Source of the DNA: Methylophaga sp. OBS4
GTDB lineage: Bacteria; Pseudomonadota; Gammaproteobacteria; Nitrosococcales; Methylophagaceae
Reading direction: 5' to 3'
NCBI RefSeq assembly: GCF_026319305.1
Contig: NZ_JAPDMV010000007.1
Coordinates: 18,224 to 82,223, forward strand
Length of the DNA: 64,000 bases
In this document: positions 51,120-59,929 of the stretch, in pieces
Numbering within the stretch: position 1 is the stretch's first letter
How the letters are laid out: each line of letters opens with the position of its first letter
Notes under the pieces: generated by a model
What the model was told of the DNA's origin: nothing
The model's database searches: none
Seen by the model: only the letters and a program-made list of their open reading frames with translations
Made by a program: the position numbers and the translations under genes

Positions 51120-51671
51120 TCATTGTTTTTTCAAGGCAAAATTAAACTCAACGGTAACATCATTAGGGATAAACTCGGCGTCAGCGAATTCTCCGATCCC
51201 TACATTGTAATCAAGTCGTTTGACTGTCGATGAACCTGTTAGCCGCCAGTTGCCATCCTCTTTATTGAGCTTGAAATGACCTGTTTCCTCGTGTGTCACG
51301 CCTCGAATGCTCAACTCACCCTTGATGAAATACGCCTCGCCATCTTTGTCGATCGACTGCGTTGTCCAGGTTGCTTTGGGGTAGTTGTCAGTATAAAGCC
51401 CGTCTTTTTCCTGCATGCCGATGTTCAGATCGCTATTTCCGGTCTGTACCGAGGCGATATTCACCGTTACACTGATATTACCGGTTTCAGGCGCGGCATC
51501 CTGCCAGCAATAATCCACCTGAAAGTCGGTAAAGCGCCCGGTAAACTGTGAACGTTCGATGGCGAACTGGAATTTAATATCACTGTCGTCGGCATCGGCA
51601 TGGTAACAAACAGGCTCAGCCCAAAGGTCATATGACCACACCATCACAGTAAACCAAACTAAGATTTTCAT
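51120..51671 (-). CDS. YceI family periplasmic protein
   Basis: 183 residues from the ATG at 51671, which overlaps the b561 stop as ATGA. Signal peptide 1-18 (ending YDLWAEP). The lipocalin-like YceI barrel is evident: FQFAIERSQFTGRFTDFQVDY, GNISVTVNIASVQTGNSDLN, YIKGELSIRGVTHE-type strand. YceI proteins bind isoprenoid lipids in the periplasm and are regularly encoded beside cytochrome b561, as here. Confidence 0.92.
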   Translation of the reverse strand: MKILVWFTVMVWSYDLWAEPVCYHADADDSDIKFQFAIERSQFTGRFTDFQVDYCWQDAAPETGNISVTVNIASVQTGNSDLNIGMQEKDGLYTDNYPKATWTTQSIDKDGEAYFIKGELSIRGVTHEETGHFKLNKEDGNWRLTGSSTVKRLDYNVGIGEFADAEFIPNDVTVEFNFALKKQ

Positions 51672-52228
51672 GGCCTTCGCCATAACGGCAGCATCCTTTT
51701 TAAAATATCGTCCTTTCTGACGAAATGATGATGCACGGCGACCGCAGCATGTCCGATCACCAACGCCCCCAGCGCCAAAGCCAGCGTGACGTGTAATGTC
51801 TTGAGAGCTTCTTTGAGCGCATCATCCTGTGCAACTAAGGCTGGCAAATCGAACACGTCAAACCAGCTGACAACAAAGCCTGCCGCGGAAGACATCGCCC
51901 AACCAACCGGTGGAATAACGAGTAGGAGGCCATAAATTACATAGTGGGTAACTAATGCCAGTCGACGTTGCCATGGCGGCATGGTCGTTGGTAATGGCGG
52001 CGGTGGGTTGAAATAACGCCATATTAAGCGCAGCAACACCAGCGCCAAGATGGTCAGGCCAATGGATTTGTGTTCATTGACCAAGTCATAACGCTGGCGT
52101 CCCAGTCCCAGTTGCAAAATTCGCCAGGCCCAGATGAATTGCATGATGATAAGTGCCGCCACTATCCAGTGCAGAAGCTGGCTGATCAGGCCATAAACAC
52201 GATTATCGTTTTTCAAGGGAATATACAC
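51668..52228 (-). CDS. Cytochrome b561
   Basis: About 186 residues from a GTG at 52228. The longest frame starts with a TTG at 52294 and would touch the divergent start, so the true start is uncertain. The opening VYGLISQLLHWIVAALIIMQFIWAW, NEHKSIGLTILALVLLRLIWR and the C-terminal HVTLALALGALVIGHAAVAVHHHFVRKDD hold the four haem-ligating His of the b561 family. It moves electrons across the inner membrane, probably from quinol. Coupled to YceI downstream. Confidence 0.88.
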   Translation of the reverse strand: MYIPLKNDNRVYGLISQLLHWIVAALIIMQFIWAWRILQLGLGRQRYDLVNEHKSIGLTILALVLLRLIWRYFNPPPPLPTTMPPWQRRLALVTHYVIYGLLLVIPPVGWAMSSAAGFVVSWFDVFDLPALVAQDDALKEALKTLHVTLALALGALVIGHAAVAVHHHFVRKDDILKRMLPLWRRP

Positions 52229-52293
52229 GGCAGACCGGTCGCCAAATTCTGAGGTATCCTTGATAAAAATCCCATAATTGTCAGGATAACGCA

Positions 52294-52998
52294 ATGCGAT
52301 CCATAAAACCGACTGTTTATGTGCTTTTGCTGATAATGCTCACTGCGCTGCTGGCTGCCTGCGCAGGGCGCCCTGCTCCGGATACTGAAACTTATACCCG
52401 CGATGTGCTGGAGCCGGTGCCGGCAAAAGCACCATCAGGGGCGCGTTATCTGGTAGATACGGCACGATCCGATATCCGTATCATTATCTATCCGGATGGC
52501 CGATTCGGCCACGCCCATGTTATCAGTGGGGCAGCGTTAAGAGGTGAAGTGATCCTGCCCCGGGATCATCATCACACATGGATTGATCTTGCTATCCGGG
52601 TTGATGCTCTGCAAGTGGATGAACCGTCCTGGCGTATGGACGAAAGTTTTGAGTCGGAGATGAGCGAGCGAGCCATTACCGGCACGCGGAAAAATATGCT
52701 CTCTGAGCAGGTTTTACACGCCACGCAATATCCCGAGATTCATATCCGCTCAAATCAAGCAACGGGTCCCTTGTGGCAGCCCGATATCCAGGCGCAGATC
52801 ACGCTGGCAGGCAAAACCCGCGAGCTCACGGTACCGGTTTCCGTGCATCAAACAGGCGATGAACTGGAAGTGACAGGTCGTTTGCAAATCAATCAGAGCG
52901 AGTTTGGCATCGAACCTTTCGCTGCGCTCGGCGGTGTACTCAGGGTTGCTGACAAGGTGCTGATCCGCTTCCGGATTTACGCCCGTCGAAGTCGCTAA
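52294..52998 (+). CDS. YceI-like lipoprotein
   Basis: 234 residues. Lipoprotein signal with lipobox LLAAC (Cys ~23), then a YceI-type barrel: YLVDTARSDIRIIIYPDGRFGHAHVISG, DLAIRVDALQVDEP, IQAQITLAGKTRELTVPV. AGGA is 7 nt before the ATG. It is divergent from the b561-YceI pair, giving two YceI paralogues back to back with b561. It probably binds a lipid or quinone in the periplasm, anchored to a membrane. Confidence 0.88.
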   Translation: MRSIKPTVYVLLLIMLTALLAACAGRPAPDTETYTRDVLEPVPAKAPSGARYLVDTARSDIRIIIYPDGRFGHAHVISGAALRGEVILPRDHHHTWIDLAIRVDALQVDEPSWRMDESFESEMSERAITGTRKNMLSEQVLHATQYPEIHIRSNQATGPLWQPDIQAQITLAGKTRELTVPVSVHQTGDELEVTGRLQINQSEFGIEPFAALGGVLRVADKVLIRFRIYARRSR

Positions 52999-53052
52999 TG
53001 CTATTACCCGTATTTGACAGGCCCGATAGAGAAAATGCTGTTTGCTCCGGCT

Positions 53053-53739
53053 TTACGCCAATCGGTACCCTATCCCTTGAATGGTTTTGATAAAGCGTGG
53101 ATTGATCGGATCGTCATTTAATTTTTGTCTCAAATGCCCCACCAGAACGCGCAGATAATGAGTCTGTCCCAGATGATTATCACCCCAGATTTCACGCAAA
53201 ATCTGATTGTGCGTCAGAATGTGACCTGAATGTGTTATCAGTAGTCGTAATAACTCAAATTCCTTTTTCGACAAATTAACGATGTGACCATCCAGGGTAA
53301 TCTCATGGTTCGGAATATTGACCACTAATCCTTGAAATTCAAACTCGGTCCGTGTGGGGGTTACCTCTTCACTGGAACGTAATATTGCTCTTACCCGCGC
53401 CATCAGCTCACTGATACCAAAAGGCTTGGTGACATAATCATTGACGCCGGCATCGAGTGCCTGAACTTTTTCCATTTCATCAGCACGTACTGACAAGACA
53501 ATTACCGGTGTCTGTGACCATTTTCTAAGTTCCAGTATGAAATCCTGACCATCTATATCCGGCAAGCCCAAATCCAGAATGATGAGGTTGGGATTACACC
53601 GGGCTGCAATTTCGAGCCCTTCTGTTCCCCGTCGTGCTTCGTGAACCTTATAACCTTGTGCTTCGAGGCTAATACGCAGAAATTTACGGATTTGGGCTTC
53701 GTCTTCCACCACAAGTATCGACTCTGTAGTTGTAATCAT
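53053..53739 (-). CDS. KdpE-like OmpR-family response regulator
   Basis: 228 residues. The receiver has EDE (12-14), phospho-Asp in LIILDLGLPDIDG (~56) and K in YVTKPFGISEL (~105). The winged-helix domain ends HLRQKLNDDPINPRFIKTIQGIGYRL, as in KdpE. Its start overlaps the kinase stop (ATGA). No kdpFABC operon is present; instead trkH/trkA stand divergently next to the kinase, so these may be the targets. Confidence 0.92.
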   Translation of the reverse strand: MITTTESILVVEDEAQIRKFLRISLEAQGYKVHEARRGTEGLEIAARCNPNLIILDLGLPDIDGQDFILELRKWSQTPVIVLSVRADEMEKVQALDAGVNDYVTKPFGISELMARVRAILRSSEEVTPTRTEFEFQGLVVNIPNHEITLDGHIVNLSKKEFELLRLLITHSGHILTHNQILREIWGDNHLGQTHYLRVLVGHLRQKLNDDPINPRFIKTIQGIGYRLA

Positions 53740-55235
53740 GTCTCGGCCATTGTTTCATTTGAAAGAAGAGGCAACTTGATTGTCATGCAGGTACCCTGAC
53801 CATTTTTACCCGCATGCGCTGTCACTTCTCCTGAGTGAGCTCCAATCATTCCTCTGACAATCGCAAGCCCGAGTCCTGTCCCCGGTTTTGTGGCTCTATC
53901 CCCGCGTTGCATGCTGTAGAACATATCAAAAACCTTATCTCTCTCATCCTCCGGAATCCCCGGTCCCTGATCATAAATGCTTATTCTCATGCACTCTTCA
54001 TCAGCCTCTACTTCGATTGATATGGTGTCACCTTTTTCTGAAAAGCGGGCTGCATTATCAATAAGGTTAACGATGGCCTGCTCTATTAATACGCCATGTA
54101 CCCATATAAGTGGTGTTGAATCAGCTATCTGAATATAAATCTCAATGTCACTGAGTACATCTTTCAATCTGGACACGGCACTCGAAATAACATCATGAAT
54201 ATCTACCCAATCACGCTTCAGCGTCAATTTACCCTGACCGAGCTTGGTCATATCCAACAGATTTTGTATATGCCTGTCGAGGCGTTTGGCTTCATCCAGC
54301 ACAGTGCTTAGAAGTTCTTGACGATTAGCGCCGTCAATGGAGTCACCATATTCCATCAGACTACTGGATGAACCTATGATTGAAGACAACGGCGTACGCA
54401 GGTCGTGAGAAATTGATGATAATAAAGCCGATCTCAATTGTTCCGTTTCAGATACCAGCTTGGCTTGTTCCAGCTCAGTCACCAACTGAATCCTTTCAAG
54501 CGCTGCTGATGCCTGCTCACAAACACTGATAATGCTTTCGCTCTGTTCAGTGTTTACTGGCTTGTTGAAGGCGATCATACCCGTCTGCTGGTTTCGCATC
54601 CAAAGTGAAAAGTAGCTCCATAACGCGGATACCCAAGGGGAATATGCACATTTGTCCCAGGCCTGCTCCAGGTCAGCCTTCTGCAGATTGATGCCTGTTC
54701 GGGTTGTAAGTAAAGGCTTTGATTTATCATCTGCCGTAAAAACAGCTACTTCAGAATGGGTTAACTCAGACAGGTGTTCAGCGAGTGCGAATAAAACATC
54801 TTGCGGGCTGGTGGCGGATGACATTCGTCTGCTGAAGTCATAGAAGTTGGAAATTCGTTTCAAAGCAACCTGACGCTGCGCTATTTCACGGTGCATACGG
54901 GTAGCAAGGTTGCCGGTAATGGCAGAAACAATCAGAAAAATAAGCAAAGTCGCCACATCCCCATCATCGGATACTTTCAATGTGTAAAAAGGCTGCGTGA
55001 AAAAGAAATTGAGCGCCAAAAAGCTGAGAACACTGGCAGTGAGTGAGGGACCTACGTTCGTGCGCGAGGATATAAACAATACAACCGTCAAAAACAATAG
55101 CGTTAAAGCGGCATGCGGTAACAAACCTTGAATGAGAAATGCCACGCCGGTTGAGAGTAAGACAAATCCTACTGCCTCCAGATAGTTAGTCAGACCAGAG
55201 GTTGAAATAATCAGGTTTTTGAGCTTGATAATCAC
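53736..55235 (-). CDS. KdpD-like sensor kinase lacking the N-terminal KdpD/Usp domains
   Basis: 499 residues. Four membrane helices of the DUF4118 type (~15-110) are followed by a GAF-like region (~130-250), HisKA with phospho-His in SSISHDLRTPLSSIIG (~275), and HATPase motifs NLIDNAARFS, DQGPGIP and GTGLGLAIVRG. Standard KdpD is about 890 residues with an N-terminal KdpD ATPase-like and Usp segment; these are missing without sign of disruption, so this is the short form. A potassium or turgor signal is plausible from the family and from the adjacent trk genes. Confidence 0.92.
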   Translation of the reverse strand: MIIKLKNLIISTSGLTNYLEAVGFVLLSTGVAFLIQGLLPHAALTLLFLTVVLFISSRTNVGPSLTASVLSFLALNFFFTQPFYTLKVSDDGDVATLLIFLIVSAITGNLATRMHREIAQRQVALKRISNFYDFSRRMSSATSPQDVLFALAEHLSELTHSEVAVFTADDKSKPLLTTRTGINLQKADLEQAWDKCAYSPWVSALWSYFSLWMRNQQTGMIAFNKPVNTEQSESIISVCEQASAALERIQLVTELEQAKLVSETEQLRSALLSSISHDLRTPLSSIIGSSSSLMEYGDSIDGANRQELLSTVLDEAKRLDRHIQNLLDMTKLGQGKLTLKRDWVDIHDVISSAVSRLKDVLSDIEIYIQIADSTPLIWVHGVLIEQAIVNLIDNAARFSEKGDTISIEVEADEECMRISIYDQGPGIPEDERDKVFDMFYSMQRGDRATKPGTGLGLAIVRGMIGAHSGEVTAHAGKNGQGTCMTIKLPLLSNETMAET

Positions 55236-55485
55236 CCTGAGACCTTAGCAAACTTCACAGGATAAAAATAAAAAAACCATAAAATTTTTACATTTTTTTT
55301 ATGTGACACTTCAAATTTATATGCGGATAATTTTTGTTGAGCATTATTGATGGATGGTAAATGTATGGCTACAACAATAAACAGGTTTAACACACGGTTA
55401 GCCCGGCCAGCAGTTTGTCCGTAATCTTGTCTCAGCGCAGCCAATACTTTCGTCGGCTGCCCCACCCCATTAAGCAATAAAACAA

Positions 55486-56931
55486 ATGCATTGGCGAGCC
55501 ATTATACGTCTGTTTGGCATCTTACTGATGCTCTTCAGTCTTAACTTTATTCCATCACTTGGCGTTTCCCTTTTCTATGAAGATGGTCAGTGGGCCGTTT
55601 TTGCCGAATCCCTGTTACTAAGCCTGGCAGTCGGATTATTATTATGGTTACCAAACATCCGGCAAAAAGACGAGCTCTTTTTGCGGGATGGTTTTTTGAT
55701 CGTAACCTTATTTTGGCTGTTTCTCGGCATTGTCGGTGCCTTCCCGTTTTTATTGGGACTGCATCTCGACTTTACCGATGCCATTTTCGAATCAATTTCC
55801 GGCTTTACAACCACTGGTGCGACGGTGATTGTAGGGCTTGACGAGCTCCCCCGATCTATTCTTTATCACCGTCAGCAAATCCAGTGGCTTGGCGGCATGG
55901 GGATTATTGTTCTTGCCGTTGCCATTCTGCCCTTGTTAGGTGTGGGTGGCATGCAGCTCTATCGGGCTGAAGCTTCCGGCGTGAGCAAAAATGAAAAACT
56001 TACGCCCAGAATTGCTGAAACGGCCCGATCTTTGTGGCTGATCTATGTTGCGCTGACAACTGCCTGCGCAGTGTCATTCTGGCTGGCTGGCATGGCGCCA
56101 TTTGATGCGGTTGGACACGCATTTACGACGGTGGCGACCGGCGGTTTCTCAACTCATGATGCCAGTATCGGTTTCTATAACAGTGCCACGATTGAAATCA
56201 TTGCCATATTTTTCATGTTGGCAGGCGGCATCAATTTTGCCGTGCACTTCATAGCCTGGAAAAAACTGTCTTTTGCACAATATCGAACAGATTCCGAAAC
56301 CCGAATTTACGTATTCATCTTTCTTTTTGCATCAGTATTTGTCGCGATGACACTCGCTGAAATGGATATTTATAATGGTAGCTGGGAGTCATTACGTTAT
56401 GCTTCTTTTCAAGTCGCTTCCATTCTGACCAGTACCGGTTTTGGCACCGCCACTTTTTCAGAATGGCCACTCCATATTCCGCTGGTACTCGTTATTCTGT
56501 CTTTTACCGGAGGTTGTGCCGGATCCACTGCAGGCGGAATAAAAGTAGTACGCATTATGTTGCTGGCCAAACTGGGAAAACGACAGTTATTTCAATTGGT
56601 TCATCCTAATGCTGTTTCGGTCATTAAACTCGGTAATCGGGCTGTTGCAGAAGATGTGCTTTTTTCAGTCTGGGGCTTTTATGTTTTATACATCGTAACC
56701 GCCCTGCTTCTTACCGTTGCCATGATGGCGGCCGGTCTTGATTGGGAGTCCGCCTTTGGTGCAGTTGTTGCGACTATTAACCTGCTTGGCCCTGGTCTTG
56801 GTGAAGTTTCAAGTAACTTCGCGTCAGTTAATGATGTGGTTAAATGGCTGGGTGTTTTCGGTATGCTTGTTGGCCGGCTTGAAGTATTCACACTGCTGAT
56901 TTTATTTATGCCGGCCTATTGGCGTAATTGA
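55486..56931 (+). CDS. trkH: Trk potassium transporter membrane subunit
   Basis: 481 residues, with ten or so membrane segments and the four pore-loop regions of the Trk/Ktr/HKT superfamily: SISGFTTTGATV, TTVATGGFSTHD, ASILTSTGFGTATFSEWP and AVVATINLLGPGLGE. Selectivity Gly residues are kept in each. It imports K+ with regulation by TrkA, which is encoded 19 nt downstream. It is divergent from the KdpDE-like system with a ~250-bp AT-rich gap. Confidence 0.95.
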   Translation: MHWRAIIRLFGILLMLFSLNFIPSLGVSLFYEDGQWAVFAESLLLSLAVGLLLWLPNIRQKDELFLRDGFLIVTLFWLFLGIVGAFPFLLGLHLDFTDAIFESISGFTTTGATVIVGLDELPRSILYHRQQIQWLGGMGIIVLAVAILPLLGVGGMQLYRAEASGVSKNEKLTPRIAETARSLWLIYVALTTACAVSFWLAGMAPFDAVGHAFTTVATGGFSTHDASIGFYNSATIEIIAIFFMLAGGINFAVHFIAWKKLSFAQYRTDSETRIYVFIFLFASVFVAMTLAEMDIYNGSWESLRYASFQVASILTSTGFGTATFSEWPLHIPLVLVILSFTGGCAGSTAGGIKVVRIMLLAKLGKRQLFQLVHPNAVSVIKLGNRAVAEDVLFSVWGFYVLYIVTALLLTVAMMAAGLDWESAFGAVVATINLLGPGLGEVSSNFASVNDVVKWLGVFGMLVGRLEVFTLLILFMPAYWRN

Positions 56932-56950
56932 TCTTTTCTAAGGCCCGTTA

Positions 56951-58324
56951 ATGAAAATCATTATTCTCGGAGCAGGACAGGTAGGCGTAAGTGTTGCCAG
57001 AAACCTCGTTAACGAAGCGAATGACATTACCGTTGTCGATCACAATCAGGAGTTGTTGTCAGCCATTCAGGACCAACTCGATATAAAAACAGTGTGCGGG
57101 CATGGCTCGCAGCCTGATGTATTGCTCAAAGCCGGTATCGAAGATGCAGATATGATTCTCGCTGCAACCAGCAGTGATGAAACCAATATGGTTGCCTGTC
57201 ATATTGCCCAGACTCTTTTTCATACACCGACCAGGCTGGCGCGGGTACGGGCACCTGCTTATCTGACACATCCTGAAATTTTTTCCCGTGATGCGATACC
57301 GATTGACTTTCTTATCAGTCCTGAGCAACTTGTTACTACCCTCATGCAACATCTGATAGATCAACCTGAGGTGACTCAGGTATCTGACTTTTTTGGAGGA
57401 AAAGCACGGCTCGTGGCAGTCACCGTACATCAAGACAGCAGGATGACGGGGCTGTTTATTCGTGATCTGGCGGCGCTTCTGCCTGGTGTTGGGGTAAGGA
57501 TAGCTGCGATCTTCAGGAAAAACACTGTCGTTTCGCTTGATGGCAGTACGCTAATTCAGGCGGATGATGAGATATTCTTTCTTGCAGAAAGTCGTGATAT
57601 TCCACGTCTGGTCAGGATCTTTCGTCATAAATATAGTCCCTACAACCGCATCATTATCGCAGGTGGCGGTAATATCGGTAAGCAACTGGCGGAGAAGATT
57701 GAGGATCGGTTTAAGGTGAAAATAATCGAGCATCGCCACGACCGCTGTCGTTATCTCGCCGAGAATTTACATAACACGATTGTATTGCAGGGCGATGTCG
57801 GCGATGCCGAACTATTAAAAGCTGAAAATATTGACCAGACTGATGTTTATTGTGCTGTAACAAACGATGAAGAAGCCAATATTCTGTCATGTATGCTTGC
57901 GAAGAGACTGGGGGCACGTAAAACGTTTTCAATTATCAACCGCCCAAGCCATGTAGGTCTGGTTCACGGCACAGCGATAGATATTGCCGTATCACCCGCT
58001 CAGGTTACGATTGGGGCATTACTGACGCATATCAGACGAGGTGATGTTGTAGCGGTTCACTCCTTACGCTGGGGGGCGGCGGAAGCTATTGAGGTTATCG
58101 CTCATGGTGATAGAGAAACCTCCCAAGTTGTAGGTCGTGCAATTAAACAATTACCCTTGCCCAAGGACACCACCATAGGGGCCATATTACGGGAAGAACA
58201 GCTGATTTTCCCAGATGGCGAGACCGTTATTCAATCAGAAGATCACGTTGTATTATTTCTTTCACATTACAAGGATGTCCAACATGTAGAAAAACTTTTC
58301 CAGGTAGGTTTCACCTTTTTGTAA
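56951..58324 (+). CDS. trkA: Trk system K+ regulatory protein
   Basis: 457 residues: two RCK units. The first NAD-binding site is IIILGAGQVGVSVARNL (2-18), the second RIIIAGGGNIGKQLAEKI (~231-248), each followed by a TrkA-C domain. It is a peripheral membrane protein that gates TrkH in response to NAD(H)/ATP. The length matches E. coli TrkA (458). Co-transcribed with trkH. Confidence 0.96.
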   Translation: MKIIILGAGQVGVSVARNLVNEANDITVVDHNQELLSAIQDQLDIKTVCGHGSQPDVLLKAGIEDADMILAATSSDETNMVACHIAQTLFHTPTRLARVRAPAYLTHPEIFSRDAIPIDFLISPEQLVTTLMQHLIDQPEVTQVSDFFGGKARLVAVTVHQDSRMTGLFIRDLAALLPGVGVRIAAIFRKNTVVSLDGSTLIQADDEIFFLAESRDIPRLVRIFRHKYSPYNRIIIAGGGNIGKQLAEKIEDRFKVKIIEHRHDRCRYLAENLHNTIVLQGDVGDAELLKAENIDQTDVYCAVTNDEEANILSCMLAKRLGARKTFSIINRPSHVGLVHGTAIDIAVSPAQVTIGALLTHIRRGDVVAVHSLRWGAAEAIEVIAHGDRETSQVVGRAIKQLPLPKDTTIGAILREEQLIFPDGETVIQSEDHVVLFLSHYKDVQHVEKLFQVGFTFL

Positions 58325-58427
58325 TGCTGACAAACAGCTGAATATCAGCACCTTCTTTCTAAACTTGCTCCAGCTCGGCCACATCCTGTCATTTAGTTCT
58401 GGTCAGAACCTGCTCCTGCTTTGAACA

Positions 58428-58457
58428 GGAACTACAGTTAGTTGTCATTGTAGTTCC
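58428..58457. repeat. Hairpin downstream of trkA
   Basis: GGAACTACA (58428-58436) pairs with TGTAGTTCC (58449-58457), loop 12 nt. A second dyad GTTCTG/CAGAAC lies just before, near 58397. No T-run. Possibly a weak terminator or mRNA-stabilising structure. The surrounding gap 58325-58582 has no gene. Confidence 0.5.
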
Positions 58458-58582
58458 ACAACACTTCATCACAAAGACATCCCGATTCGAATTTATCGTT
58501 ATAATCAATCATACGGCTTGCTGGCCGAGGTCACATCGCACACCATCAAAATAGCTACAGCTAACAGTGAAGGAGTTGGGTG

Positions 58583-58852
58583 ATGAACGACAAGCGAGGA
58601 TTCGAAATCCGAGTGGAGTGTTATGCCGGATATCGTGCCGATGAAGAACCCAGACGCTTCTTTTTCGGCGAACGTGCAATCACGGTCAGTGCAATCCTTG
58701 ATCGCTGGATCGATCCGTCACATCGCTATTTCAAGCTGCGTGGCGATGATAACGCCGTCTATATCCTGCGTTATGACGTCAACTACGACAGCTGGGAACT
58801 GATCCTCTACGACAGCGGCAAGTATGCGCCTACCCGGCTTTCCTCTACCTGA
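58583..58852 (+). CDS. Hypothetical protein, 89 residues
   Basis: Starts at ATG 58583, 7 nt after AAGGAG; an in-frame GTG at 58580 is less likely. A mostly beta small protein: FEIRVECYAGYRADEEPRRFFFG, VSAILDRWIDPSHRYFKLRGDD, VYILRYDVNYDSWELILYD. No signal peptide or Cys cluster. The WELILY end and general layout recall small conserved cytosolic proteins, but I cannot name the family. It is six bases before the CheR-type gene and probably co-transcribed. Confidence 0.8.
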   Translation: MNDKRGFEIRVECYAGYRADEEPRRFFFGERAITVSAILDRWIDPSHRYFKLRGDDNAVYILRYDVNYDSWELILYDSGKYAPTRLSST

Positions 58853-58858
58853 GCCGCC

Positions 58859-59671
58859 ATGCAAGACGTTGATTGCGTGCGCTTTCTGCAATGGGCCTTG
58901 CCCCGGATGCAAATGCGCTGGGCAGGCTTTCGCAAGGTACGCAACCAAGTCTGCAAACGCCTGTCACGCCGCTTGACCGAACTCGAACTCGCCAATATCG
59001 AGGCGTACCAGCAGCTTCTTACCCGGCAGCCGGATGAATGGCAAAAACTCGACAGCCTTTGCCGCGTCGTCGTCACCCGCTTTTATCGCGACAAGCTGGT
59101 GTTCACAAGGCTGACGGAGAACCTGCTGCCACAACTGGCCGTCGCTACAAGCGCCGAGGGTAGAGAGAACATAAACATCTGGAACATTGGTAGTGCCTCA
59201 GGTGAAGAGGCTTACACTCTGGCTATCCTCTGGCAACAGCTGCTTGCACCCCACTTTACCGGGCTGAAACTTGCCATTCTGGGTACCGAAATAGAGATAT
59301 CTCTGCTCAAACGCAGTCAAAAGGCCTGCTATGCGGGTGGGACCATCAAGAATCTGCCGCCAGCGCTTCGCAGTGCGGCTTTTAATCAAAAAAATGACGA
59401 TTACTGTCTCAAACCACAATATCAGGCCATGGTTGAGTTCCGGCAGCAGGACATCCGTACCGAACTGCCTGATAAGACGTTTGATCTGATTCTGTGCCGC
59501 AACCTGGTATTCACCTATTTTGATGAGTCACTGCAGCAAACCACCCTGCAGCGCATGCTGACGCGATTGCGTCCCGGTGGCTGGCTGATTGTCGGTGTCC
59601 GCGAAAGACTCCCCGCCGGTGCCGGGGGGCTGACAGTGGTATCGGAACGGCTGGGTTTCTATCAACGATAA
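58859..59671 (+). CDS. CheR-type protein-glutamate methyltransferase-like protein
   Basis: 270 residues. An N-terminal helical domain with RRLTELELANIEAYQQLL and FYRDKLVFTRL precedes the SAM domain with IGSASGEEAYTLAI (CheR motif I) and DLILCRNLVFTYF. Class CheR enzymes methylate chemoreceptors. No che genes are present here, so it may serve a different output or modify a small molecule. It is the partner of the small gene upstream. Confidence 0.82.
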   Translation: MQDVDCVRFLQWALPRMQMRWAGFRKVRNQVCKRLSRRLTELELANIEAYQQLLTRQPDEWQKLDSLCRVVVTRFYRDKLVFTRLTENLLPQLAVATSAEGRENINIWNIGSASGEEAYTLAILWQQLLAPHFTGLKLAILGTEIEISLLKRSQKACYAGGTIKNLPPALRSAAFNQKNDDYCLKPQYQAMVEFRQQDIRTELPDKTFDLILCRNLVFTYFDESLQQTTLQRMLTRLRPGGWLIVGVRERLPAGAGGLTVVSERLGFYQR

Positions 59672-59929
59672 CATTCCGATTTTTTCCAGAAAAATTGACC
59701 ACATTAAATCAATCTAAACAGTCGTTTACAGAAATAGCCTCAAAGACTGTCTATCAGGGATATTTTCAGGTACAGGTGCATATCCAGCGCCGCGCTTAGC
59801 TATCTGGCACGTTTTTCTTACGCATCATGGCTTGTACATGTTCCAGTTGTAACTAATTGTTTTTTTGCAATTGCATATTAGTTTGAGCAACATGACTTTC
59901 AGGTAAGTTAATTTTTGGAGCACTCTCTT

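Noticed and set aside
55232..55477. 81-codon minus-strand frame before the KdpD-like gene
   Set aside because: It occupies the AT-rich divergent promoter, has no ribosome-binding site and no recognisable features.
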